Shown here: positions 39,879 through 49,803 of the stretch, one piece after another
Numbering within the stretch: position 1 is the first letter of the stretch
Layout: every line of letters starts with the position of its first letter
Origin: a virus
Length of the DNA stretch: 64,000 nt
Virus record (IMG/VR): IMGVR_UViG_3300025122_005608
Location: 1 to 64,000 of that record
Direction: 5' to 3' (one strand)
Position numbers and translations under genes: made by a program
Notes under the pieces: model-generated
Told to the model about the DNA's origin: nothing
Databases searched by the model: none
Seen by the model: only the letters and a program-made list of their open reading frames with translations

Positions 39879-42800
39879 ATGGCAGCAGGTTATATAATAG
39901 GAAATAATGGCACGTGGTACTTGGCCTCTGAAGAGGAATATTGGGCGAATTCTGCCGCGTTTGTTTCGAGCCTTGATACCAACAAGGGAACGGCCCAGGC
40001 TGTTGATAAAAAATCGGGTCTTTTTAAAATAACTGGTTTCGGTACAGGAATTCCTGTGTCTGAATGGGACGACGGCGCCAAGACTGCAGCCACCAATCCT
40101 GTAACTACCGCTGCTAGAAATGCTATTATTAATGGGTTTATGGGTCTTTTTGGGAATGAAGATTTCTATTTGGGTCTTCTGGAAAAGGGGTATGTATATC
40201 AGCATGCGTGGGATGTTGACATGGTATCTAAAGTGGGTGCCCTTAGCGGATTTGCCCCTCCTGATATCTGGTACAATAAAATTCGAGATTTGATAGAGGG
40301 TTGGGAAACAGAGCAAGCAGTATTGTATCCCAAACTTTTCCCCATGGTGATTGGGCGCCCGGATGCATATGAGAAGGGCAGCTGGAAGGCCGACATGAAG
40401 GACCCAGCGCTCTACCCTCCTCCAAACTACGGCACTAATGCCATACCCTATATTGAAACGGCGAATATTAAAGGCCCACAGGGGAATGACAACCTTCCTT
40501 TTTGGGTTGACGGCGCTTTAGAGTGGTTTTCTAAATATGATGAGACTTTGGCGACAGAATTGGGCTTCGCTAGTAGTCAAAAAACGGGCACCGGCGGTGT
40601 ATACAAAACGGCTCCGACTCAATATGTGTATAAAGCACAATATTTTGTTCGCCTTTTCCACAAAGAGCAGGAAGGGGATAATATTAGTGTTAATTATCCC
40701 ATTATAGATGCTTTACAAAGTGTGGGCTTGATCTTTCATTCTCCGGACGTGGCTACACAAAAGTTATTAAATGACATTAAAAAACAAGAAGAGAAGGAAG
40801 AAGGTGTCGGCGGCGTAGAGGCTAAAAATCCCAACGAGCCCGATACGGATGACATCTATAGTCTGCTAGTAAAATTGAAAGGAACCGACTTAAGCAAGAA
40901 TGCAGAGATAAAAAAGCTTTTACCAAACTCTTTGGCAGGAAGTAAATATGCCAACGCTCTTATAAATCTTCTGGGAGACGACGGCGAATACGATGTAGAT
41001 ACGGACATAATAGTAGGAGCCGTTGACAACCAAGAAATGATGGGAATTGGGGTTGGTGGAATTGGGGTTGGTGAAGGCGCTGGTTCTGTCGCCGGCAAGA
41101 ATTGGTCCTCCTTTTTTAATGAAAATATGCCCGGAGCAGAAGGAGGCTTGCCTCCTTCGCAGTTGCCAAATCCCGACTCCATTCAGGCACTCTATCCGAA
41201 TGCTACTCACTATGTGCTTATTAAGGAAACAACAGGAAATCCTCCGCAAGCAAAAACGGTAACCGATGTATATAATTTGCCGATAGCAAAATCGAAGGCT
41301 GGCAAATTGGCGACCGGGGACGTCGTTATTGTTAAAAAGGAATTTGTGGGGAAGGATGGGAAATGGCATCAAGTAAAGGTGTTGAAAAGTGATTCGTCGC
41401 TCGCAAATTCCAAAAAATCTCCGTTTATAAATTCCAGTTTTTTGCAAAAGCTGCCTGCAACGCCCTATTCTTTGAATAGATCTTACAAATGTAAAGCTGA
41501 TCCAAAGTTCGACACTCCTGATTGGGCCAAGTTAGCAGATAAAGAGGTCTTTTTTGACAAAAGAAAATGCAATCAATGTATCGTTGTGGAGCCAGTAAAT
41601 CCCAAGACGGGAAAAAGATATACAACCATAGTGGGCAATGAACTGGAGGAGGCAAAGCAAAGTGCCCTTTCCATCGGGATTGTTGAGTTATTAAAATTTT
41701 ATAATAAGAGGATGATCATAGATCCTAGCGATGGCGTTAACAAGACTTTAGAAAAGATATCGGGAGCCTTCCAAGGTCCTTATGTGGGCACTAATGACTG
41801 GTATTTAGATAAGCGACCAAGTTCAAAATTAAAAATATTAGTTAAATTTCCTAGTAAATACTTTGACGCTCTGCCGGAAACGCCCGAAGATTTTAGGGGA
41901 GTCGCTCATACTAGTACTGCCACTTTGGCTTTGGAGTCCTCGGATGAAGAAATAGCTTTTGTAAAAGATATACCTTCTTTAAGAACGGTTCACTTTGTTT
42001 TACCGACCTTGAAAGGTAAAATTGACATTCTTTCTAATCTAATGGAGTTTTACGCTAAAAAGATGGATGGATGGCTGGGCAAAATCCCCGGACTGGATCT
42101 CCGTAAAGAGAAGGCTAGGCTGGAAGATTTTCCTTTAGTTTTATTTCAGTTTTTACGCTTGAACGGGATTACTGTTGACGAAAAAGAAGAAGACACTATT
42201 GAACTAGGGTTTGACGACACTTTCGAGCTACAATATGTACTAATAAACAAGACAGGTTTCGCGGCCCCTTTAAGAATAGGCTTTAACAGATTCAAGAGTA
42301 GGGCGCCCATTAATATTACTCGCACTATGGCATACATCTTTTATCTAGACGATCTTATAAGAGAAGCCCGAAAGAAAACTAAAATTGGGTGGATAGAGTT
42401 TGTACAAAAATATACTTTTCCTGTGCCGGAAATACGCCCCGCAAATGTTGCCTCTGCCATCGATTCTATTTGCAGGGGAACCACGCCTACTAAAGAAGAA
42501 TTTGCTGAAAAAATATCTAAGACTTATGACCAAGTAGAAGTCCAGACTACAAGAGGGATGAAAGAAGTTCAAAAGAAACTCGACAGCCCGACGATGAAAA
42601 CAGAGCTAATAAATATTAGACGATCAGCTAAAAGTTTTGTAGGGGATGAGTTTACCAGACAAATTCCAGATTTATTAAAAAGAATAGATGATATCCCCAC
42701 TAATCTAGAGGGGATCAATGAGTTATATTCTTCAGTTTTAAATAAGACTGACATTAAAAATTTGGCTTCTTTGGCGGCTTCTACAGAAATATCTAAAATG

Positions 42801-45800
42801 CCCTCTGCTGACATTTCACTCTCTTTAGGCGAATTTGCCCTCGATGAAATGAGCACGGATGAGGTAACGCAGCTTTACGAGTCATTTTCGGAGGACATCA
42901 AAACGAAAATCGATGTGCGTATAGAAGAAATAGATTTGGGTGTCGATATAGAATCTCCAGAATCTAGTTTTTTCTCGTCTTCTATAGGGGGTGTAGATTT
43001 TAGTTCGATAGATGTGCAAAAATACAAAAAACCAGAAGCTTCTCCATTTCAGAAAAGCATTATGGATAATAGTGAAATCGATTCCCAAAAATTAGGATTA
43101 GAGGAAAAATTTGCACAACCTTCTCATAAAATAAAAAATGCTATAGACTCTCTAGTGGAATATGAGGCCCTCCCTGCTTCTGATTTTTTAAATGGGGTAG
43201 AATTAGTAATACCGGATTATAAGTTAAAATATAAAGATCTTATGAAACCACCGGCGCCAAACATGCCCGACATACCGGCACTTCCATCGGTACCCGATAT
43301 GCCATCTATAAGCGTATCAAAACTAAGTACTGAAATACCTTCTTTGAAGCTACCCTCTATCCCCAGCATCACAATTCCTGATGTGGGAAAAGATTTGATG
43401 AAAATGGCAGATACTATGTCGGATGTGGCTGAAAACTTAAAAAATCAAATAGAAGAAGCAACCTGTACGGCTTTGGTGGGAGTTGTTAAGACAACTTTGG
43501 AAGGGGTTTTTGACTCCCTGTTTTCTAGTGCCGGTTCCGCCGTAGAGACGGCTAGCAATGCGGCATCTCAATACGGGTCTAGAAATTTAAATAGCATGTT
43601 GGAAAGTGCGTCCGGACCCTTCAGTGTGGAAGGAGAATGCGGCGCCAGTAAAGCCTTTGAAGAGTTGGGTATACCTGCATCAATATTTCTAGATCTAGAC
43701 CCCGAGAATTTTCCGGGAGGAAACCCTGTAGCGGCTGGGACACTTAGAACTATGATCGATGATGTGTCTGATGCATTAACGCCGCTAGAAATAGTCGATC
43801 TTCTTGAAGGAACTGCGAAGCCCGAAACAATAAAAGCGGTGGAAGATGTTGTAAGAGATGGCTATCCAAATTACATGTCTCATTTGACCGATACAACAAC
43901 CATCGGAGACGCTTTTAATAATTTGGGGAGATTTATTGACCCCAACTTGATTGATTCAATAAAAAGAGCAGCTAGAGTTTTTCCCAATCCCGGTTCTGGG
44001 CTGTTGTGCGACGGCGACACTAGAAAAGAAGAGGACGAAGTAAGGGAAATGGGCCTTCGCCTGGGGAGTAAAGACCGCGCTAGAAATCAAATTAAAAGGA
44101 GACGACGCCGACGACGCAAAAAATTGAAACAATTTATGGCTCTTTCTAAAAATGCCGATAGTGTTCTAAAAGATATTTTACCACCCACGATCAACGACTG
44201 CGGCGATAAAGTCAGCAGCCTTTCAGATACGGGTCACGGTGTTTTGAGCGGTATGGGAGGGCTTATACCCAGAGATCATGAATCAATTAAGTACATGAAC
44301 AAGAAGGTTATTAAAAACATGTTTGAAATCCCGAATATGCATTTTAATATGGAAGTTAATACATATTTAGATTCTTTGATTAAAGAAACATTTAGACCAC
44401 CGCGACCTAGCGACGATCAATATACAGGCTTTATATCTTCCTTAAAATCTCAAGGCTTAGAGCCAACACCAGAGAATATACAACTGGGTGTGAACAACGA
44501 GCTTGGCACCGCGAACGACGACTTTCTGGAACAAACAAAATTCAATGAAGCGCTCTCACAAAATCAAAAATTAGTTTTACAAGTTGCACCAGATGTTAAA
44601 AATTCATTTTTAAATACTTCTAACTTTTTTAAAAATGAAGAAAGACAATTTGAAATGGTTATGGGATTTATAGAATATGTACTTCAAGAAGGCTTGAGTG
44701 GCGATACTTGGTACCAATCCGCCAAAGAGGATTTAGAAAGTGTATCGTCCCAGCAAGATGCCCTCATCCAGGAAAAGAAAAAAATTGACGCCAACCTTGA
44801 GGACAAAGAGTGGGTGCAGAACGAGATGGGGGGCCCCGCAGGGTACGCTGCTGCGACAGCAAAGCAGGCAGAGTTGGGGCAAGAAATTACAGGATTAAAT
44901 CAGTCCGTCGAGGACGCGCAAAAAACCGTTCAGGAAAAAGCCTCTGCATGGAAAGGCAATAATCCCGGAGATATTTTTGCTGTAAACCGAACAGCCCACT
45001 TGGCATTTGCTAATCAAGGCGTGACAGTTAGTGAGGGCTATATACCCCACAACGATTGGTATTTTGAACTCGATCAACCATCTTCTTTTTCCGTATTGAA
45101 TACGTTTAATACGACAACTATAGAAGGGTCCGGTTCGGTTGTTCCTTTGTCTGAAGTGAATGATTATTCTTTTATTGAGCCGGGTGCTGCACCAGCACCT
45201 CCTTCAGCGTGGTCGTGGCAAGAAGAATCTTTTGCTAATTATATGATCAAAAGATGGGAAGAGGCTCCAATTGCATCTCCCACTTTTGATCCTTTGGTTT
45301 TTAGCAGCTTTTACAAAAATAGGCAAATGACTATTTTTAGTGATTTGGTGAAAAAATTTATGGCTATGGTCTCCCAATCTTCTCTTTTTAATTTACAAAA
45401 GTTGGAAGATGTGGAGTTGGCTACAGATGAGAACGACCCTCCCGCTAGCACGAGGCCATGTCCTGCTCCCAAACGCCCAGGTTTGTTAGATGTTAAAAGA
45501 TATCAAGATATAGTGAGTAATTTGTATGATGAAGCCTGTGGGGATATAAAGCAGCAGCCCACGAAACCCAATGCTTTAGAATCTTCAGGTCTTCAAGGAA
45601 TAGTGTATGCTACTATTCGTTTATATGTCTTAGAGGCGATGTTAAAAACGATCTTTACCCTTTCTAAATTTAGTGCTTCTTCAACAAGAGGAGACAAATT
45701 AATCACAGAGATCATTTTAGAAAACGTTATATTTGGGATGAGGAAACAAGAAGAGAATTATTATAAAGATGTGAGGAAACAGGCAAAGGTTATAACTGAT

Positions 45801-47510
45801 AAAAGACAACAAACGGGCGAAAAACTTTTTAACCCTTTAAGTACAAAAGCCGAACAAGTGGAAGAGGATGAGACGTTGGGAGATCCAAATGATCCACGTA
45901 CTTTATCGGGGATGTCTTCGTTGAGGTTTTTAATAAAAGAGCAAATTGCATTACTTTCTACGGAGATGGACACGCGGTTAAATCCCGGTGTAAAAAATCT
46001 AGATGACTTTTTCTTAGGAGTGAACAAGCAACCTTTTTTAGTCCCCACAGTGGATGTTGTGCGCGATTGGCAAGAGCCGAGAATAGCCGCCACCCAAGGT
46101 TCAAACTTTGACTTTTTAAGTGGAGATACTGGTGGATTTATTTTAGAAAAATATATACGACTTGAAGACGATCCGAATGTAGACCCCTTTGATGCCGGCG
46201 ATGCAGCGGGACTTACAGCTGAAGAAAAAGAATTTGTGCAAACTTGGCGGGACCGCCCGGGCGGCCTAGAAAATCTTTTTGATAAAGTGTGGGGCCCTGG
46301 TGTGGGTGACACTTTTTTATCTTTAGAGGCCCACAAACAAGGTCACTTGTCTGGCGTAGTGAATGTGCATGCTTTGAAGGAATATTTAGAAACACTTCCC
46401 AATAATCTATTGGGACTGGGCTACACGAAAAATCCTAATGTTAATTTAAAGAAAATTATTAAGAATCTTAAATTTGGTGTAAGACTTTGCTATATTCCGC
46501 CGACAAAAACAGCAGCAGACGGACCACTTGAGAATGATGATTCCTTTTTGCATCTCGTTGAAGCAGCCGCCGCCGATAGTGCTGCGCGTGAGGCTATGAC
46601 CCAGAATGCAATAATTGAAAAAACATACTCGCTAGAAGAAAATTGGGGACTTGGGGATATGGACACAGACCCATGGCACGCCATGCACATAAGAGGTCAA
46701 AAAACTTATCCTCTGCCTATTGTAACGGTTGAAGATAGTCTAGGTTTGGATTCTTTAGAAACTTTAACTATTGATGATTTAATTCAAATCTTAGATGATA
46801 GTGAAACTGCGTTTGAGGGTCTCAAAAAGCAGATGATTCAAACTTCTAAATATCAATTTCTTTTTAATTACATTTTTTCGCTTCCTCGAATGTTGTCTTT
46901 GGTATCGGCTTACAATATCCTTTCAATTTCTCGTACTATACCAGGGGCGCAAGATATATTCCCCACGACCAAAGATTCGTTTAAGTCCATGTTTTATACT
47001 CTCACCCCGGAAGCCCCCTGGTATTCGAAACAGGACAAGAAACATGAAGCACTTGGCGGCAATGTCGGTATGATGCAAAAAGATAATAATAGCATGACCA
47101 TGACAGGGCCCTCATCGCTGCCCTCGTCGGCCAAAATTTGTACTAGGGCTGCCTTGATATTGGTTAAGGCAGCCGCACGCCAGATGGACCCACATTATTC
47201 GATGGTCTCGAAACTTGATGATGTCGGCGCCGCACCCTTTGGGATGACGTGGGCATCCGTCCCAGTGTTTTGGCCTGTTAACTTTTCTATCCCTCCCGTT
47301 ATCTATGGGTGGGGGCCCCCATTATTGCCGTTAGGGATGATTGCCTATAGTGCCGGCCTCTTGCCAGGAGAGAAGAAGAGGAAAAAACAGAGAGCAGCCA
47401 AAAAAGCTTTAGCAAGTGGCGAAAAATGTGTAGAGGGGTCTGGTGAAATAATTTTTGATAAACCTATTGAAGATGAGCCCGCAGACTTGGAGTTGGAAGA
47501 TTTTGACTAG
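39879..47510 (+). CDS. 2543-aa virion protein, probably baseplate/tail
   Basis: Starts MAAGYIIGNNGTWYLASEEEYW after AAGG. Visible parts: an SH3-like segment near 480 (KLATGDVVIVKKEFVGKDGK); a run of P-x-[IL]-P repeats (about 1124-1170, MPDIPALPSVPDMPS); a polybasic patch near 1404 (NQIKRRRRRRRKKLK); a coiled coil (about 1614-1690); and near the C-terminus (about 2460-2500) a hydrophobic, membrane-like stretch with Pro/Gly, followed by KKRKKQ. No known domain recognised. Its place between spike and gp25 genes argues for baseplate or hub. The C-terminal hydrophobic/basic part would suit membrane contact or injection (inference). Confidence 0.75.
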   Translation: MAAGYIIGNNGTWYLASEEEYWANSAAFVSSLDTNKGTAQAVDKKSGLFKITGFGTGIPVSEWDDGAKTAATNPVTTAARNAIINGFMGLFGNEDFYLGLLEKGYVYQHAWDVDMVSKVGALSGFAPPDIWYNKIRDLIEGWETEQAVLYPKLFPMVIGRPDAYEKGSWKADMKDPALYPPPNYGTNAIPYIETANIKGPQGNDNLPFWVDGALEWFSKYDETLATELGFASSQKTGTGGVYKTAPTQYVYKAQYFVRLFHKEQEGDNISVNYPIIDALQSVGLIFHSPDVATQKLLNDIKKQEEKEEGVGGVEAKNPNEPDTDDIYSLLVKLKGTDLSKNAEIKKLLPNSLAGSKYANALINLLGDDGEYDVDTDIIVGAVDNQEMMGIGVGGIGVGEGAGSVAGKNWSSFFNENMPGAEGGLPPSQLPNPDSIQALYPNATHYVLIKETTGNPPQAKTVTDVYNLPIAKSKAGKLATGDVVIVKKEFVGKDGKWHQVKVLKSDSSLANSKKSPFINSSFLQKLPATPYSLNRSYKCKADPKFDTPDWAKLADKEVFFDKRKCNQCIVVEPVNPKTGKRYTTIVGNELEEAKQSALSIGIVELLKFYNKRMIIDPSDGVNKTLEKISGAFQGPYVGTNDWYLDKRPSSKLKILVKFPSKYFDALPETPEDFRGVAHTSTATLALESSDEEIAFVKDIPSLRTVHFVLPTLKGKIDILSNLMEFYAKKMDGWLGKIPGLDLRKEKARLEDFPLVLFQFLRLNGITVDEKEEDTIELGFDDTFELQYVLINKTGFAAPLRIGFNRFKSRAPINITRTMAYIFYLDDLIREARKKTKIGWIEFVQKYTFPVPEIRPANVASAIDSICRGTTPTKEEFAEKISKTYDQVEVQTTRGMKEVQKKLDSPTMKTELINIRRSAKSFVGDEFTRQIPDLLKRIDDIPTNLEGINELYSSVLNKTDIKNLASLAASTEISKMPSADISLSLGEFALDEMSTDEVTQLYESFSEDIKTKIDVRIEEIDLGVDIESPESSFFSSSIGGVDFSSIDVQKYKKPEASPFQKSIMDNSEIDSQKLGLEEKFAQPSHKIKNAIDSLVEYEALPASDFLNGVELVIPDYKLKYKDLMKPPAPNMPDIPALPSVPDMPSISVSKLSTEIPSLKLPSIPSITIPDVGKDLMKMADTMSDVAENLKNQIEEATCTALVGVVKTTLEGVFDSLFSSAGSAVETASNAASQYGSRNLNSMLESASGPFSVEGECGASKAFEELGIPASIFLDLDPENFPGGNPVAAGTLRTMIDDVSDALTPLEIVDLLEGTAKPETIKAVEDVVRDGYPNYMSHLTDTTTIGDAFNNLGRFIDPNLIDSIKRAARVFPNPGSGLLCDGDTRKEEDEVREMGLRLGSKDRARNQIKRRRRRRRKKLKQFMALSKNADSVLKDILPPTINDCGDKVSSLSDTGHGVLSGMGGLIPRDHESIKYMNKKVIKNMFEIPNMHFNMEVNTYLDSLIKETFRPPRPSDDQYTGFISSLKSQGLEPTPENIQLGVNNELGTANDDFLEQTKFNEALSQNQKLVLQVAPDVKNSFLNTSNFFKNEERQFEMVMGFIEYVLQEGLSGDTWYQSAKEDLESVSSQQDALIQEKKKIDANLEDKEWVQNEMGGPAGYAAATAKQAELGQEITGLNQSVEDAQKTVQEKASAWKGNNPGDIFAVNRTAHLAFANQGVTVSEGYIPHNDWYFELDQPSSFSVLNTFNTTTIEGSGSVVPLSEVNDYSFIEPGAAPAPPSAWSWQEESFANYMIKRWEEAPIASPTFDPLVFSSFYKNRQMTIFSDLVKKFMAMVSQSSLFNLQKLEDVELATDENDPPASTRPCPAPKRPGLLDVKRYQDIVSNLYDEACGDIKQQPTKPNALESSGLQGIVYATIRLYVLEAMLKTIFTLSKFSASSTRGDKLITEIILENVIFGMRKQEENYYKDVRKQAKVITDKRQQTGEKLFNPLSTKAEQVEEDETLGDPNDPRTLSGMSSLRFLIKEQIALLSTEMDTRLNPGVKNLDDFFLGVNKQPFLVPTVDVVRDWQEPRIAATQGSNFDFLSGDTGGFILEKYIRLEDDPNVDPFDAGDAAGLTAEEKEFVQTWRDRPGGLENLFDKVWGPGVGDTFLSLEAHKQGHLSGVVNVHALKEYLETLPNNLLGLGYTKNPNVNLKKIIKNLKFGVRLCYIPPTKTAADGPLENDDSFLHLVEAAAADSAAREAMTQNAIIEKTYSLEENWGLGDMDTDPWHAMHIRGQKTYPLPIVTVEDSLGLDSLETLTIDDLIQILDDSETAFEGLKKQMIQTSKYQFLFNYIFSLPRMLSLVSAYNILSISRTIPGAQDIFPTTKDSFKSMFYTLTPEAPWYSKQDKKHEALGGNVGMMQKDNNSMTMTGPSSLPSSAKICTRAALILVKAAARQMDPHYSMVSKLDDVGAAPFGMTWASVPVFWPVNFSIPPVIYGWGPPLLPLGMIAYSAGLLPGEKKRKKQRAAKKALASGEKCVEGSGEIIFDKPIEDEPADLELEDFD

Positions 47511-47529
47511 AGATTATTCCCCAAACAAT

Positions 47530-47541
47530 CTATTTAGTTAA
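47530..47541 (+). promoter_or_regulatory. CTATTTAGTTAA motif before gp25
   Basis: Lies in the 46-base gap before the gp25-like gene, 15 bases ahead of its ATG and just upstream of a good AGAGG. Matches the element at 47967 in 11 of 12 positions. Candidate late promoter element or processing site; the flanks show no hairpin. Confidence 0.45.
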
Positions 47542-47556
47542 AGAGGAAAATACCTT

Positions 47557-47961
47557 ATGTCTGGCCTGACTCCTAAATTGCCTATTGCTTTAGATCCAAT
47601 TAATGGGTTTTTGTTAATTCAAACCTATCGCGATCTAGCAGTTCAGAATTTAAAAAATGTATTGTTAACTTCTCCTGGCGAGAGAGTAATGGATCCTGAA
47701 TTCGGTGTGGGCCTACGGAGATACTTATTTCAACCAAATCATGATACAACTTATCTAGATATTGAGTCGCGGATACAAAATCAAGTTACTAAGTACTTGC
47801 CATTTATAACCATTTTAGGGATTACATTTTCTAGCCCCACCGCTCCTGATGATAGTATGAAGACAAAACCTTCATCTGTGTTAGATGGAAATTTTTTGGG
47901 AATTGAATTGGCATTTAAAATAATTCCTATTGGCGTAAAGGAAACTTTGAATTTGCCGTAA
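47557..47961 (+). CDS. 25: Baseplate wedge protein, gp25/GPW family
   Basis: 134 residues, the family's usual length. Hallmarks: YRDLAVQNLKNVLLTSPGERVMDPEFGVGLRRYLF near residues 25-60 (quoted in pieces in the family as LLTSPGERVMDPEFG) and IESRIQNQVTKYLPFI. gp25 forms part of the conserved wedge core that triggers sheath contraction. Followed by gp6-like gene, as expected for myovirus baseplates. Confidence 0.92.
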   Translation: MSGLTPKLPIALDPINGFLLIQTYRDLAVQNLKNVLLTSPGERVMDPEFGVGLRRYLFQPNHDTTYLDIESRIQNQVTKYLPFITILGITFSSPTAPDDSMKTKPSSVLDGNFLGIELAFKIIPIGVKETLNLP

Positions 47962-47966
47962 ACTCT

Positions 47967-47979
47967 CTATTTAGTTTAA
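47967..47979 (+). promoter_or_regulatory. CTATTTAGTTTAA motif before gp6
   Basis: Occupies the 30-base gap between gp25 and gp6 genes, directly ahead of AAGGG and the ATG at 47992. Nearly identical to the motif at 47530, with the same distance relation to the ribosome site. Conservation in two otherwise minimal gaps suggests function. Confidence 0.45.
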
Positions 47980-47991
47980 GGGAAAAAAAAT

Positions 47992-49803
47992 ATGGGATGT
48001 AAGAAAACACGAGATACAAAATTAGTACCTATTAACTATACTAGTAGAGAATTTGGTACGATAAAAAATGAATTAGTTAATTACGCAAAGCGATATTATC
48101 CTGATACTTTTAAAGATTTCAATGAAGCCGGCTTCGGGGCTTTGTTTTTAGATACCATGGCATATATCGGGGATATTTTGTCATTTTATTTGGATTTTCA
48201 AGCTAATGAGTCTTTTTTAGATACAGCGTTAGAATATGATAATATTATCAAACTCGGACGTCAGATGGGGTACAAGTTCAGAGGGAACCCCAGTTCATGT
48301 GGTTTTGCAACATTTTATGTTTTAGTACCAGCCTCTACTAATGGATTAGGTCCTGATAGAAGGTACTTGCCAATATTAAAGCGCGGAAGCGAATTTAAGA
48401 GTAAAGGAGGAGTGGGGTTTCTATTAAACCAAGATGTAAACTTTAAACACTCTGATAATGAGGTGATTGTTGCTCAAGTAGACGACACCACCGGAACGCC
48501 GATCACATATGCCGTTAAAGCTATTGGAGAGGTCGTCTCCGGTGAACTAGGAGAAGACGTCATAGCTGTTCCTTCTTTCAAAAAGTTTTTAAGAGTTTCC
48601 TTGTCCTCTGCCCATATTGTAGAGGTGTTGACGGTTAGAGATACAGAAGGTCATCGCTACTATGAGGTAGATCACTTATCTCAAAATGTAGTATACAGGT
48701 CGGTAGTTAATAAAAATTCAGCTACAGATAATGTAAGGACTTTATTGCGACCTTTTGTTGTCCCTCGGAGATTTGTCGTTGAACAAGATAGAAGAAGAAG
48801 AACTTTTCTACAGTTTGGGTATGGGTCAGAAACACAACTAACAACAGACGCTGTAGCTGACCCTAGAACTGTGGTGTTGAAAGAAAACGGAAAAGATTAT
48901 AATATTGATCCCTCCTTTGACCCGTCCAAACTTGTTGAAAGTGATAAGTTTGGAATTGCCCCGGCGAATACTAAGTTGACTATACGTTACCGCACCAATA
49001 CTAAAGATAATGTAAATGTGGCGGCTAGTAAGTTAACAAAAGTCTCAAGACCGCTGTTTAGATTTGATAACTTGTCATCTTTGAATAATGCTAACGTACA
49101 ATTTGTTGTTAATTCTCTTGAAGTAAATAATGATGATCCTATTATTGGGGATGTAACTTTCCAGTCAACGGAGGAGTTGAAGAGAAGAATTTACGATCAT
49201 TATGCTTCTCAAAACCGTGCAGTCACCAAGCAGGATTACGTCTCTACTGTTTACTCAATGCCTCCCCAAAATGGGGCCATTAAACGCGCCGCTATTGTAA
49301 GAGACGACGACTCTTTTAAGAGAAACTTAAATCTGTATCTGATTTCAGAGAATGCAGATGGGACTTTAACCGAGCCGACTGCCACTCTTAAAAAGAATGT
49401 TAAGATCTGGCTAAATAAAAATCGCATGATTAACGATACAGTAGACATACTAAATGCTAGAATTTTAAACATATCTATAGATTTTGTTATTATAGCAGAT
49501 TTAGAATTTAGCAGATTTGATACTTTGGCGTCTGCTGTGACCGAGTTACGTAGAAAAATAAAAATTCCTGATATTGGAGGAGCATTTTATATATCCGACA
49601 TTTATAAAATTTTGAATGATGTGGATGGCGTATTAGACGTTCATAGTGTGCGCGTCCGACAAAAGACAGGTGCTAGTTATGCCGATTTGGACTTTGATGT
49701 GCTGGCTCATATGTCCCCCGATGGAAGATATTTTACAGTACCGGAAGACGTTATTGCGGAAGTAAAGTACCCTTTGCAAGACATTAAAGGAGTAATCAAG
49801 TAA
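47992..49803 (+). CDS. 6: Baseplate wedge protein, gp6/gpJ-like
   Basis: 603 residues. N-terminal SREFGTIKNELVNYAKRYYPDTF, then FGALFLDTMAYIGDILSFYLDFQANE and NIIKLGRQMGYKF, a highly typical gp6 start. The C-terminal part has RRKIKIPDIGGAFYISDIYKILNDVDGV, as in baseplate J-like proteins. It forms the wedge ring that links to gp25 and the sheath. Its stop overlaps the next ATG (TAATG). Confidence 0.9.
   Translation: MGCKKTRDTKLVPINYTSREFGTIKNELVNYAKRYYPDTFKDFNEAGFGALFLDTMAYIGDILSFYLDFQANESFLDTALEYDNIIKLGRQMGYKFRGNPSSCGFATFYVLVPASTNGLGPDRRYLPILKRGSEFKSKGGVGFLLNQDVNFKHSDNEVIVAQVDDTTGTPITYAVKAIGEVVSGELGEDVIAVPSFKKFLRVSLSSAHIVEVLTVRDTEGHRYYEVDHLSQNVVYRSVVNKNSATDNVRTLLRPFVVPRRFVVEQDRRRRTFLQFGYGSETQLTTDAVADPRTVVLKENGKDYNIDPSFDPSKLVESDKFGIAPANTKLTIRYRTNTKDNVNVAASKLTKVSRPLFRFDNLSSLNNANVQFVVNSLEVNNDDPIIGDVTFQSTEELKRRIYDHYASQNRAVTKQDYVSTVYSMPPQNGAIKRAAIVRDDDSFKRNLNLYLISENADGTLTEPTATLKKNVKIWLNKNRMINDTVDILNARILNISIDFVIIADLEFSRFDTLASAVTELRRKIKIPDIGGAFYISDIYKILNDVDGVLDVHSVRVRQKTGASYADLDFDVLAHMSPDGRYFTVPEDVIAEVKYPLQDIKGVIK

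Noticed and set aside
44092-44124. Polybasic run as a nuclear localisation signal.
   Set aside because: The setting is a bacteriophage, so this reading has no support; nucleic-acid or membrane contact is more sensible.
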